Made by a program: the position numbers and the translations under genes
In this document: positions 45,792 through 53,810 of the stretch, in pieces
How the letters are laid out: the number at the start of each line of letters is the position of its first letter
Position numbering within the stretch: position 1 is the stretch's first letter
Notes under the pieces: generated by a model
Told to the model about the DNA's origin: nothing
Database searches by the model: none
The model's input: the letters and a program-made list of their open reading frames with translations, nothing else
NCBI RefSeq assembly: GCF_002259705.1
Contig: NZ_MWWT01000005.1
Span: forward strand, 310,001 to 374,000
Length of the DNA: 64,000 bases
Direction of reading: 5' to 3'
Source of the DNA: Alloscardovia macacae
GTDB taxonomy: Bacteria; Actinomycetota; Actinomycetes; Actinomycetales; Bifidobacteriaceae

Positions 45792-45881
45792 AGGTTGCCA
45801 TTATATGCAGTATGTGTGCGCGCGAAAGTGGAGTGCACGTACAGCATGGCTGAGTATGACTAGTATGAATGGGAGTGCCAC

Positions 45882-47258
45882 GTGAAGATTAGCGTGAGGA
45901 ACCTCGAGCCTACGAAGGTAAGGCTCACCATCACCGTAGATCAGGAAGAGCTCGAACCACACCTGAACGACGCTCGTAAGTCCATCGCGAACCAGATAAA
46001 CGTGCCTGGTTTCCGTAAGGGTCACGTACCAGGAAAGATCGTAGATCAGCGCGTCGGCTATGCAGCAGTCGTCGGCGAAGCTGTAAACGAAGCTGTACCA
46101 GAGTTTTATAATAACGCCATCGAAGAGAAGAACCTGCGCCCTATGGCTCAGCCAGTTCTCGACCTCAAGGACGTTCCAGCTGAGAAGAATGACGGCGTAA
46201 AGCTGAAGTTCACCGCTGAGGTAGAAATCCGCCCATCCTTCGAGCTACCAGAGCTCGAGGGCATGACCGTGGAAGTGGAAAAGCCAGAAGTAAAGGCTGA
46301 GGACGTGGATGCACGCCTCGCAGCTCTGCAGCAGCGCTTCGGCACCCTCGTGGGTGTGGATCGCCCAGCAGCTGAGGGTGACTATGCGAACATTAACCTC
46401 GAAGCAGTCATTAACGGCGAGACCGTAGACTCCCAGGATGGCATCAGCTATGAGCTCGGTGCGGGTAACATGCTCGACGGCATCGACGAGGCTCTCACCG
46501 GCCTGTCCGCTGGCGAAAAGACCACCTTCACCGCGAAGCTCGCAGCAGGTGAGCACGAGGGTGAAGAAGCAGAAGTGAAGGTCACCCTGAACTCTGTAAA
46601 GACCATGGAGCTTCCAGAGCTGAACGATGACTTCGCTCAGGATGCTTCCGAGTTCGACACTCTCGACGAGCTGAAGGCAGACATCACGAAGCAGCTCGAA
46701 AGCGAGTCTGAAGGTCGTCAGGCTAACGCTGCTCGCGACGCATTCCTCGAGAAGGTCGTCGAAGGCCTCGAGATTCCAGTGCCTAAGGGTCTGCTCGCTG
46801 AGCACACTGAAGAGCACCTGCGTAACATGGGTAAGACCGTGGATAACGCGACTGCAGAGGAGAAGAAGGAAGCTTCTGAGTCTGCTGAGAAGGAAATGCG
46901 CGACCAGATTCTGCTCGACACGCTCGCCGAGAAGATGGACGTTCAGGTCTCTCAGTCTGACGTGATGAACTTCCTCGCATCCGTGGCACAGCAGTACGGC
47001 ATGGATCCGAATAACTTCATTAACTCCATCATCCAGGGCGGTCAGCTGCCTTCTGCAGTGCAGGAAGTGGCTCGCTCGAAGGGTCTGCTCACCGCTATGC
47101 GTGCAGTGACCTTCAAGGATACTGAGGGTAACGTCGTAGATTTGTCCCGCTTCCTCGGTTCTGACGAGGATGAGGCTTCGGATGAGGATCAGAGCGTAGC
47201 AGCTGCATCGGCTGCTGCAGCTGTGGCAGACGAAGTGGCTTCGGCGGACGCTGAGTAA
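45882..47258 (+). CDS. tig: Trigger factor
   Basis: 458-residue ribosome-bound chaperone. The N-terminal ribosome-binding domain has the signature GFRKGHVPGKIVDQRVG (residues ~47-63). The FKBP-type prolyl isomerase domain lies at about 160-245, and the C-terminal helical arms form the chaperone cradle. The end is an Ala/Ser/Asp/Glu-rich tail. It starts with GTG 45882. Codon choice is that of a highly expressed gene. A terminator follows immediately. Position near clpP-clpX is the usual tig-clp association in bacteria. Confidence 0.97.
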   Translation: MKISVRNLEPTKVRLTITVDQEELEPHLNDARKSIANQINVPGFRKGHVPGKIVDQRVGYAAVVGEAVNEAVPEFYNNAIEEKNLRPMAQPVLDLKDVPAEKNDGVKLKFTAEVEIRPSFELPELEGMTVEVEKPEVKAEDVDARLAALQQRFGTLVGVDRPAAEGDYANINLEAVINGETVDSQDGISYELGAGNMLDGIDEALTGLSAGEKTTFTAKLAAGEHEGEEAEVKVTLNSVKTMELPELNDDFAQDASEFDTLDELKADITKQLESESEGRQANAARDAFLEKVVEGLEIPVPKGLLAEHTEEHLRNMGKTVDNATAEEKKEASESAEKEMRDQILLDTLAEKMDVQVSQSDVMNFLASVAQQYGMDPNNFINSIIQGGQLPSAVQEVARSKGLLTAMRAVTFKDTEGNVVDLSRFLGSDEDEASDEDQSVAAASAAAAVADEVASADAE

Positions 47259-47274
47259 GCGTTTATACGTTCTA

Positions 47275-47312
47275 AGAGAGGGCCTGGGGTGCGAGTCTCG
47301 GGCCCTCTTTGC
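47275..47312 (+). terminator. tig terminator
   Basis: AGAGGGCC near 47277-47284 pairs with GGGCCCTCT near 47300-47308, followed by TTT. Confidence 0.75.
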
Positions 47313-47429
47313 GTGTAAGCGCGCGGGGGAGCGCGGGGGAGCGGTTCGCGCACTACAGATTTTTTCTCAATTTTTGCGAGTTTGTAGTCGCATATGACCG
47401 CGACGAGATGAGGAGAGGATAGAAACGGT
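47313..47429. other. tig-ClC intergenic region with TTTGTAG motif
   Basis: Contains a duplicated GCGCGGGGGA unit. It also holds a 20-nt motif at 47382-47401 that matches 16 of 20 positions of the palindrome arm at 1661-1680. Upstream, CACTACAGA could pair with it. Confidence 0.4.
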
Positions 47430-48704
47430 ATGAACGATGTACGCGACGATGGCGGTGAGACTCGTCTCACTCTGCCGGTCATGCTCCTGATTATAGCTGT
47501 GCTTGGTGCGGCGGTGGGCTTGGCTGCTGCAGCACTGTACCTGCTTCTCGACGTCATTCAGGATTTTATGCTCGGAGGCTCGGAAAGCGTTCAGAATCCA
47601 GCGGGAACGAGTGAGCCAGTGCGTCGCGTCATCTCCATCCTCGTGGCCAGCATCATCGCTTCTGCCATCTGGTTCGTGATGCGCAGGCATACGCACGTCC
47701 CTTCTGTGGGCAAAGCGGTGAAGGGTGAAAAGATGCCGTTCATAGCTACCTGTGTGCATGTGGTGCTGCAGATAGTCATCGTCGGATCGGGACTGTCCAT
47801 AGGCCGAGAGACTGCGCCGCGTGAGCTCGGTGCGCTCTTCGGGCAGAGGCTCAGCACGGCTCTAAAGCTGACGAAACAGGATATGACCACCATCGTGGCG
47901 GTGGCTGCTGGTGCTGGATTCGCTGGCGTGTATGATGCTCCGCTGGCTGGCATGTTCTTTGCTGTGGAGATGCTGCTGGCGGATGTGAGTATCCGTACAG
48001 TGGGGCTGGCTTTCGGTACGAGTGCTGTGGCGGCGTATACTGCAGGGCTTATTAAGGGGCATCATGCGTTCTATACTATCGCTCCTGTGGAGGTGACTCC
48101 GGGGCTTCTGCTCGCATGTATCATTCTCGGACCCGTGATGGGCGCGGTGGCATACATCTTCCGCCGTGGAACCTCCTGGGCATCGAAGCACCAGACCACG
48201 GATCAGAAGATTCTCTGGCAGCTTCCCCTCGCTGGCGCGCTCACGGCCGCTGTAGCATTCGTGAGCCCGGCCATTATGGGCAATGGGCGCGCGCTGGCGC
48301 AGCTATCCTATAACGCTACAGACGTCAGCGCCATCGCGCCGCTGCTGGCTCTGGCAGCCGCGAAAGCGATTATCACGATGCTGACGGTACGCTCGGGCGC
48401 GTCGGGCGGTGTGCTCACGCCGGCCATAGCGGTGGGTGGAGCGCTGGGAGCGGTCATAGCTATCCTGCTTCCCGCCAGCCTCGGGCTGAATGTGGGCGTG
48501 GTCGCACTCATCGCCTCAGCAGCATTCCTGGCCACGAGCCAGAAAGCTCCGCTTATGGCAGCCTGTCTTATGATAGAGCTCAGCCATAGTCCAGTAAACG
48601 CGCTGGTCGTGGCCGGCATCGCTGTGGCGCTATCTGTGCTGGTAGCGGAAAAATTAGAAACCAGTCGTATAAACACGGTAATCTCTAAGGTAATACGAAA
48701 GTAA
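47430..48704 (+). CDS. ClC-family chloride channel/antiporter
   Basis: 424 residues with about ten membrane helices. The ClC signature around the gating glutamate reads GSGLSIGRETAPRELGA (GREGP in the archetype), followed by GAGFAGVYDAPLAGMFFAVE and the C-terminal GASGGVLTPAIAVGGALGA. The Glu of GRE is retained, which favours a proton-coupled antiporter, although this is family inference. There are no CBS domains. It is followed 9 bp later by clpP1, possibly on the same mRNA. Confidence 0.9.
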   Translation: MNDVRDDGGETRLTLPVMLLIIAVLGAAVGLAAAALYLLLDVIQDFMLGGSESVQNPAGTSEPVRRVISILVASIIASAIWFVMRRHTHVPSVGKAVKGEKMPFIATCVHVVLQIVIVGSGLSIGRETAPRELGALFGQRLSTALKLTKQDMTTIVAVAAGAGFAGVYDAPLAGMFFAVEMLLADVSIRTVGLAFGTSAVAAYTAGLIKGHHAFYTIAPVEVTPGLLLACIILGPVMGAVAYIFRRGTSWASKHQTTDQKILWQLPLAGALTAAVAFVSPAIMGNGRALAQLSYNATDVSAIAPLLALAAAKAIITMLTVRSGASGGVLTPAIAVGGALGAVIAILLPASLGLNVGVVALIASAAFLATSQKAPLMAACLMIELSHSPVNALVVAGIAVALSVLVAEKLETSRINTVISKVIRK

Positions 48705-48713
48705 GGAGACATA

Positions 48714-49319
48714 ATGGCACTTTCTACGCCTCAGATGCCAGTTATGGCAGACTCTGACGCGGCCATGGCGGGCGGCGACCCTATCTACTCGCGTCTGCTG
48801 AAGGACCGTATCATTTGGCTCGGTGAAGAAGTCAAGGACTCGAACGCGAACGTCATCTGCGCGCAGATGCTCATGCTCGCCGCTGAGGATCCGGATAAGG
48901 ACATCTGGCTGTACATTAACTCGCCTGGCGGATCGATCACCGCGGGTATGGCTATCTACGACACCATGCAGCTGATCAAGCCTGACGTGGCCACTGTGGC
49001 CGTGGGCATGGCAGCATCCATGGGCCAGTTCCTGCTCTCGAGCGGAACTCCAGGAAAGCGCTACATCACCAAGCACGCACGCGTGCTCATGCATCAGCCA
49101 TCCGGCGGTGTGGGCGGTACTGCGAGCGAAGTGCGCATTAACGCTGAGCTCATCATGGACATGAAGAAGACGCTGGCGGAGCTGACTGCTGAGCAGACTG
49201 GTCACACGGTGGAAGAGATTTACCGTGATAACGAGTATGATCACTGGTTTACCGCACAGCAGGCACTCGAGTATGGCTTCATCGATAAGATCGTGGATAA
49301 GCCAGGAAGCATGAACTAG
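48714..49319 (+). CDS. clpP1: ATP-dependent Clp protease proteolytic subunit ClpP1
   Basis: 201 residues. The active-site Ser is in [11 protein letters not shown], His in VLMHQPSGG, and the Asp follows in the handle region. Actinobacteria carry two unlike ClpP proteins that form a mixed barrel of two heptamers working with ClpX or ClpC. RBS AAGGAG before ATG. The second clpP begins 9 bp after its stop, so they are co-transcribed. Confidence 0.96.
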   Translation: MALSTPQMPVMADSDAAMAGGDPIYSRLLKDRIIWLGEEVKDSNANVICAQMLMLAAEDPDKDIWLYINSPGGSITAGMAIYDTMQLIKPDVATVAVGMAASMGQFLLSSGTPGKRYITKHARVLMHQPSGGVGGTASEVRINAELIMDMKKTLAELTAEQTGHTVEEIYRDNEYDHWFTAQQALEYGFIDKIVDKPGSMN

Positions 49320-49328
49320 GAGGGGACT

Positions 49329-49994
49329 ATGGCCTCGGAAGAAGCATTATTTGTATCGCGCGCTGAGCGCCTCGCTGGTCCTGCAGGACTGGCAGCCCCA
49401 CAGGCTCGCTATGTCATGCCTCAGTTTGAAGAGCGCACAGCCTACGGCTTTAAGCGCTCGGATCCGTACAGCAAGCTTTTCGAAGATCGCATCATCTTCA
49501 TGGGCGTGCAGGTGGATGACGCGTCGGCAGATGACATCATGGCACAGCTTCTGGTCCTCGAAAGCCAGGACCCGAACCGTGACGTCATGATGTACATTAA
49601 CTCGCCTGGTGGCTCTATGACTGCTATGACGGCTGTGTATGACACTATGCAGTACATTAAGCCAGACGTGCAGACCGTGTGCCTGGGGCAGGCTGCATCG
49701 GCAGCTGCTATCCTGCTGGCTGCAGGTGCGAAGGGCAAGCGTCTCATGCTGCCGAACGCACGCGTACTCATTCACCAGCCAGCTATGGGTCAGGACTTCG
49801 GTAAGGCTACCGAGATAGAAATCCAGGCTCGTGAGCTCGAGCGCATGCGCACCTGGCTGGAGACTACTCTGGCCGAGCATACGGGACAGGATATCGCTCG
49901 CATCCATAAGGATATCGAGACTGATACCATTCTCACTGCTGACCAGGCTCTCGAGTACGGCATGGTGGATGCTGTCCTCGGAAAGCGGGCGTAA
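49329..49994 (+). CDS. clpP2: ATP-dependent Clp protease proteolytic subunit ClpP2
   Basis: 221 residues. The Ser nucleophile is in GQAASAAAILLAAG and His is in VLIHQPAMGQ. The N-terminal about 35 residues (FVSRAERLAGPAGLAAPQARYVMPQ) are longer than in ClpP1 and likely processed. It is the partner of ClpP1 in the mixed peptidase. clpX follows 160 bp later behind a -10-like TACACT (50034-50039), so clpX may have its own promoter as well as read-through. Confidence 0.96.
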   Translation: MASEEALFVSRAERLAGPAGLAAPQARYVMPQFEERTAYGFKRSDPYSKLFEDRIIFMGVQVDDASADDIMAQLLVLESQDPNRDVMMYINSPGGSMTAMTAVYDTMQYIKPDVQTVCLGQAASAAAILLAAGAKGKRLMLPNARVLIHQPAMGQDFGKATEIEIQARELERMRTWLETTLAEHTGQDIARIHKDIETDTILTADQALEYGMVDAVLGKRA

Positions 49995-50155
49995 AAACGC
50001 TTTCGTGCGCTAACGAAACGCGCCTCCTCCTGCTACACTAAGATGTACGTGAAGCAGGTGGGGCGCGTTTTTCTGTATCTGCTCGGACCATCCGCGCGCG
50101 ATGGTGACCGAGTGAAAAGATGAGAAGAATTGGCCTTTCACAAGCGAGGAGGACT

Positions 50156-51928
50156 ATGAGCGACGTTATCAGCTACTACGAGGACGTACCGCACTGCAGC
50201 TTCTGCCAGAAGACGGAAGACCAGGTGCACAAGCTCGTCACGGGCGCAAACGTGGCCATCTGCGACGAATGTATAGCCCTCTGCGTGGATATCCTCTCCG
50301 AGGATAAGCTCGCACAGTCCGAAAGCGAGGCGGTACAGCTTGTCTCGCCGAGCCGGATGGTCGCCTTCCTTGATCGTTACATCGTCGGCCAGAACGAGGC
50401 GAAACGCACTCTTGCTGTAGCCGTGTATAACCACTACAAGCGCGTAAACTTGCAGCTCATCGACCAAGCGTACGCGGACGTGCAGCGACTCGACGCACTG
50501 GAGGGGTCTGACGGGGATCAGGGCATGAGCGCGAACTCTCACAGCACAGTTCTGGGCGGAGCAGGCGGCGTGGAGATAGCGAAATCGAACGTGCTTCTGC
50601 TCGGACCTACAGGAACGGGAAAAACGTATCTCGCGCAAACTCTCGCACGCATGATGAATGTACCTTTCACCATAGCGGACGCCACCACGCTCACAGAAGC
50701 GGGGTATGTGGGCGACGATGTGGAGACAGTGCTCCAGCGCCTGTTGAATGCTGCAGACGGGGATGTAGTGCGCGCTGAACGAGGCATAGTCTACCTTGAT
50801 GAAATAGATAAGATAGCGCGAAAAATGGGAGAAAATACGTCTCTGACGCGCGATGTGAGCGGGGAAGGCGTCCAGCAGGCTCTACTCAAGCTCATCGAGG
50901 GGACCGTGGCTACCGTCCCAGTGCGTGGGGCGCGTAAGCAGGAGGACCAAGAGCAGGTGCGGATGAACACGCAGGGCATCCTCTTCATCTGTGGTGGAGC
51001 GTTCGTAGGGCTGGAGGACATTATTCGTACACGTCTGGCACGGCGCGGGGGAGCTGTGGGGTTTCATGCCAGCCTGGAGAATGCTGGAAGTGTGAGCCAG
51101 ACTGGTGTGAGGTCAGTGGGCATGAGTTCAGCAGATATGAGCCCAGCAGATATGAGCGCGGCTGACCTTATGGCGCACGTCTCCCCGGCAGACCTCGCAG
51201 ACTTCGGACTCCTGCCAGAATTCGTAGGGCGTATGCCGGTGGTCACCGCTCTGCGTCCTCTCGAAGCGGCAGACCTCAGTGCCATTCTTACACGCCCGCA
51301 GAACGCCCTCGTGAAGCAGTACCAGAAGCTGTTTGCTGCAGAAGGGGTGGAGCTCATCTTCACTGATGATGCACTCAGCGCGGTAGCAGAACTCGCTATC
51401 GAGCGAGGAACGGGCGCGCGAGGTCTGCGCACTATCCTCGAGCATGCGCTCGAGGAATCCATGTATGTGATCCCGGATCGTGACGACGTGGAGCGCGTGA
51501 TCATCGATGCGGACGTGGTGCGTGGGGTGCAGTCTGCTCGGATGGTTCTGCGCGGCGCGGCGGGTGAAGCTGGCGAAGCTGGTGAAACTGGTGAGAGCGG
51601 CGAGGAGCGTGATGAAGGGCGAGATGAAGGTCGTGATGAGGGGCGTGACGAAGGGCGTGACGAAGGTCTCGTCAGACGCGGTGAGAGTGAAGAAGATAGT
51701 GTTATCACAGGAGAGATGCCACTGAGTGAGATTATCCTCTCTGATGTTCTTACACCCCTCGAAGAGCTCGAGGCGCAGGAAGCTCGAGAGGCGCAGGAAG
51801 CGCGAGAAGCTCGTGAAGAGCGAGAAGCGGGAGAAGCTCGTGAAGCGGCCGCACGTGCAGAAAGAGCAGAAAGTATAGAAAGTACAGAAAGTGCAGAAAA
51901 TATAGAAAGTGCAGAGCATACGCGATAA
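50156..51928 (+). CDS. clpX: ATP-dependent Clp protease ATP-binding subunit ClpX with long C-terminal tail
   Basis: 590 residues, versus about 420-480 for typical ClpX. The N-terminal C4 zinc finger is [26 protein letters not shown]. The AAA+ core has Walker [16 protein letters not shown], Walker [11 protein letters not shown], and the RVV-like/IGF-like substrate and ClpP-docking region. Between about 305 and 345 sits an unusual Ser/Ala/Asp/Met insertion ([14 protein letters not shown]). After about residue 465 comes a highly charged tail with five GRDE/RDEG units and an Ala/Glu/Arg repeat stretch. ATG 50156 follows GAGGAGGA. The tail's role is unknown. Confidence 0.94.
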   Translation: MSDVISYYEDVPHCSFCQKTEDQVHKLVTGANVAICDECIALCVDILSEDKLAQSESEAVQLVSPSRMVAFLDRYIVGQNEAKRTLAVAVYNHYKRVNLQLIDQAYADVQRLDALEGSDGDQGMSANSHSTVLGGAGGVEIAKSNVLLLGPTGTGKTYLAQTLARMMNVPFTIADATTLTEAGYVGDDVETVLQRLLNAADGDVVRAERGIVYLDEIDKIARKMGENTSLTRDVSGEGVQQALLKLIEGTVATVPVRGARKQEDQEQVRMNTQGILFICGGAFVGLEDIIRTRLARRGGAVGFHASLENAGSVSQTGVRSVGMSSADMSPADMSAADLMAHVSPADLADFGLLPEFVGRMPVVTALRPLEAADLSAILTRPQNALVKQYQKLFAAEGVELIFTDDALSAVAELAIERGTGARGLRTILEHALEESMYVIPDRDDVERVIIDADVVRGVQSARMVLRGAAGEAGEAGETGESGEERDEGRDEGRDEGRDEGRDEGLVRRGESEEDSVITGEMPLSEIILSDVLTPLEELEAQEAREAQEAREAREEREAGEAREAAARAERAESIESTESAENIESAEHTR

Positions 51929-52002
51929 AATTTTCTGGAGAGTTCTGCTGTCCAGAGTTACAGTCCTACCACATTTCACACTATAGTCCTGAGGAGGAAA
52001 CG

Positions 52003-52650
52003 ATGGAGTTTACTGAGGTTCTCACGCAGCGTCATTCGGTGCGCGAGTTTTCGAGCCGTCCTGTAGAGCGAGAGGTTCTGCGTGAGATAGTGCAGCTGGC
52101 ACAGCACACGCCGTCCTGGGCGAACGCGCAGCCTGTGCGTGTGTATGTAGTCTCGGGACAGGCTGCTGTTCGTTTGCGCCAGGAGCACGAGAAGCGCGTG
52201 CAGGAAGGGGAGCCGGCTCGCGCAGAGATAGCACCTATGGCTCGGGCTGACTGGCCTGAGCGCTATCAGGAGATTATGAGGCAGTGGACCGTCGAGTTTA
52301 AGAAGACTTTTGAGCCGGGGCAGGTGCATTTTAATCAGGCTCAGGCTCAGCTGTTCCGTGCTCCTGCTTTTGCGTTCCTCACCGTTCCGCGCGGTATCTT
52401 TGACTGGGCTCTGCTTGACGCTGGAGCGTTCGCGCACGCCCTCATGCTGGCAGCGTACGACCGCGGCGTGGATTCCATCATCGCATATTCCACCGTCCTG
52501 TATCCGGATGAGGTGCGTGCGGCTGCTGGAATTCCAGACAGCGAGATGCTCGCAGTGGGGATAGCGCTCGGATATGCGAGTGAGAATCCGCTCAATTCTT
52601 TCGTTCCTTCGCGTATCTCTACTGATGAGGTGGTCACTTTCGTGGAATAA
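52003..52650 (+). CDS. Nitroreductase-family FMN oxidoreductase
   Basis: 215-residue flavoprotein of the nitroreductase family. The N-terminal TQRHSVREFSSRPVEREVL contacts the FMN phosphate, and WANAQPVRVYVVSG follows. The C-terminal IPDSEMLAVGIALGYASENPLNSFVPSR carries the typical GIALGYP-like flavin loop. It probably reduces quinones or nitroaromatics with NAD(P)H. The physiological substrate is not known. RBS GAGGAGGAAA. Confidence 0.92.
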   Translation: MEFTEVLTQRHSVREFSSRPVEREVLREIVQLAQHTPSWANAQPVRVYVVSGQAAVRLRQEHEKRVQEGEPARAEIAPMARADWPERYQEIMRQWTVEFKKTFEPGQVHFNQAQAQLFRAPAFAFLTVPRGIFDWALLDAGAFAHALMLAAYDRGVDSIIAYSTVLYPDEVRAAAGIPDSEMLAVGIALGYASENPLNSFVPSRISTDEVVTFVE

Positions 52651-52678
52651 CTGTAAAAAGAGTAAGACACGCCGAGGT

Positions 52679-52707
52679 TTGCACATCTGGGCATAGTTCG
52701 CTACTAT
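52679..52707 (+). promoter_or_regulatory. Promoter of tRNA-Asn copy 1
   Basis: -35 TTGCAC (52679-52684), 17-bp spacer, -10 TACTAT (52702-52707). The start would lie about 40 nt before the tRNA. Confidence 0.75.
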
Positions 52708-52752
52708 ATATGTCTTGTGCACAGCACGCAGGTACTATACAGTAGCTGACAT

Positions 52753-52825
52753 TCCCCGTTAGCTCAGTTGGCAGAGCGTCTGACTGTTAATCAGAATGTC
52801 GCTGGTTCAAGTCCAGCACGGGGAG
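52753..52825 (+). tRNA. tRNA-Asn (GTT), copy 1
   Basis: A complete cloverleaf can be folded. The acceptor stem TCCCCGT pairs with ACGGGGA, the D-stem GCTC/GAGC is followed by the anticodon arm TCTGACTGTTAATCAGA with loop anticodon GTT, and the T-arm contains GGTTCAAGTCC. Discriminator base G; CCA is not encoded. A strong hairpin terminator follows at once. Confidence 0.97.
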
Positions 52826-52830
52826 CAGAT

Positions 52831-52856
52831 AGCCGAGGTTTCGACCTCGGCTTTTT
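52831..52856 (+). terminator. Terminator of tRNA-Asn copy 1
   Basis: AGCCGAGGT / ACCTCGGCT stem with short loop followed by TTTTT. Confidence 0.92.
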
Positions 52857-52877
52857 CGTATACGTAGGCGTGTCGGT

Positions 52878-52906
52878 TTGCATGTACGAGCATAATGCGC
52901 TACTAT
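52878..52906 (+). promoter_or_regulatory. Promoter of tRNA-Asn copy 2
   Basis: -35 TTGCAT (52878-52883), 17-bp spacer, -10 TACTAT (52901-52906), within the duplicated unit. Confidence 0.75.
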
Positions 52907-52951
52907 ATATGTCTTGTGCACAGCACGCAGGTACTATACAGTAGCTGACAT

Positions 52952-53024
52952 TCCCCGTTAGCTCAGTTGGCAGAGCGTCTGACTGTTAATCAGAATGTCG
53001 CTGGTTCAAGTCCAGCACGGGGAG
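52952..53024 (+). tRNA. tRNA-Asn (GTT), copy 2
   Basis: Identical over its 73 nt to the copy 199 bp upstream, with the same acceptor stem, GTT anticodon and lack of an encoded CCA. Flanking promoter and terminator are also duplicated. Confidence 0.97.
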
Positions 53025-53029
53025 CAGAT

Positions 53030-53055
53030 AGCCGAGGTTTCCACCTCGGCTTTTT
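53030..53055 (+). terminator. Terminator of tRNA-Asn copy 2
   Basis: GCCGAGGT / ACCTCGGC stem followed by TTTTT; one loop base differs from copy 1. Confidence 0.92.
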
Positions 53056-53193
53056 CGTGTCGCACGTACAGTTATCCCCATTCTGAGCGTGTCTAAAATA
53101 GGTTATTCACCATGGTTCGACACGCTTATTCACATCTGGTCACATGTGCTTCTCGCGCTTGCCTTCTGTGCTGAGACTAGTGAGTATAGAAGT

Positions 53194-53802
53194 ATGACAT
53201 ACTGCACTTACTTTCTTCCGCTTATCTCGACGCGGATTATAGCGGCTCTGTGTGCTATCGTCAGTGTTTTCAGCATGCTGATGGATACAGCGGAACCGGA
53301 ACTCTCTGTGTCGAGTACAGGTATGTTACGAGTGGAGGGTAAAGACACCTGCATGAGCCTTATGGAGTGGCCATTGCGGGGCGTGAATCCTGCTGAAGAT
53401 ATAGTCCAGCCCTATGATGCGCCTGCTCAGCCGTGGCTTTCCGGGCACAGAGGGGTGGATTTACGAGCGTCTCCAGGGACAGAACTTATAGCGCCGGCCA
53501 CAGGAGTAATTTCCTTCGCGGGTACAGTAGGGCATAAAGATGTCGTGGTCATTACTCATCCTCAAGGGTGGCGCAGTACATTCGAGCCTGCTACCACGAC
53601 TCTTCGCAGGGGGCAGCGTGTACGCAGAGGCGAAGTCTTTGCCACGCGTTCCTATGGGGAAAGCGACCACTGCACGGATGTGTGTGTGCAGTGGGGAGTA
53701 AAAGTCCCCAGCCCTTCTGGCAGTGGCCGTCATCCGACGTATCTGAATCCGCAGAAGCTCACCAGGCTAAAACGCATAGTAGTCAAACGAGCTTCCCTAT
53801 GA
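53194..53802 (+). CDS. M23/LytM-type peptidase-like secreted protein, probably inactive
   Basis: About 202 residues. The N-terminal hydrophobic segment (residues ~10-30) looks like a signal peptide or anchor. The LytM domain includes GHRGVDLRA, whose His85 and Asp89 are normal zinc ligands, then GTELIAPATGVISFAG. Where active members have a C-L-H-W-G-type motif, this reads CVQWGV (Gln166), so the third zinc ligand is missing. It is likely a non-catalytic LytM domain that binds or regulates cell-wall hydrolases. The start is uncertain. GTG 53089 in the same frame is also possible, and no clear RBS precedes either. Confidence 0.72.
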   Translation: MTYCTYFLPLISTRIIAALCAIVSVFSMLMDTAEPELSVSSTGMLRVEGKDTCMSLMEWPLRGVNPAEDIVQPYDAPAQPWLSGHRGVDLRASPGTELIAPATGVISFAGTVGHKDVVVITHPQGWRSTFEPATTTLRRGQRVRRGEVFATRSYGESDHCTDVCVQWGVKVPSPSGSGRHPTYLNPQKLTRLKRIVVKRASL

Positions 53803-53810
53803 GCGAGAGA

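Larger units (their letters stand above)
52699..53055 (+). repeat. 199-bp tandem duplication carrying tRNA-Asn
   Basis: About 158 bp, from the -10 box through tRNA and terminator, are repeated almost exactly at a period of 199 bp. The copies differ only in the spacer and a terminator-loop base. Confidence 0.9.

Noticed and set aside
50156-51928. RDEG repeats in clpX read as a possible CRISPR-like or tandem DNA repeat
   Set aside because: The units are short, in frame and coding; there are no spacers and no cas genes.
52679-53055. Attachment site for an integrated element at the tRNA-Asn pair
   Set aside because: The repeat includes promoter and terminator, and no integrase or foreign genes lie between or beside the copies.
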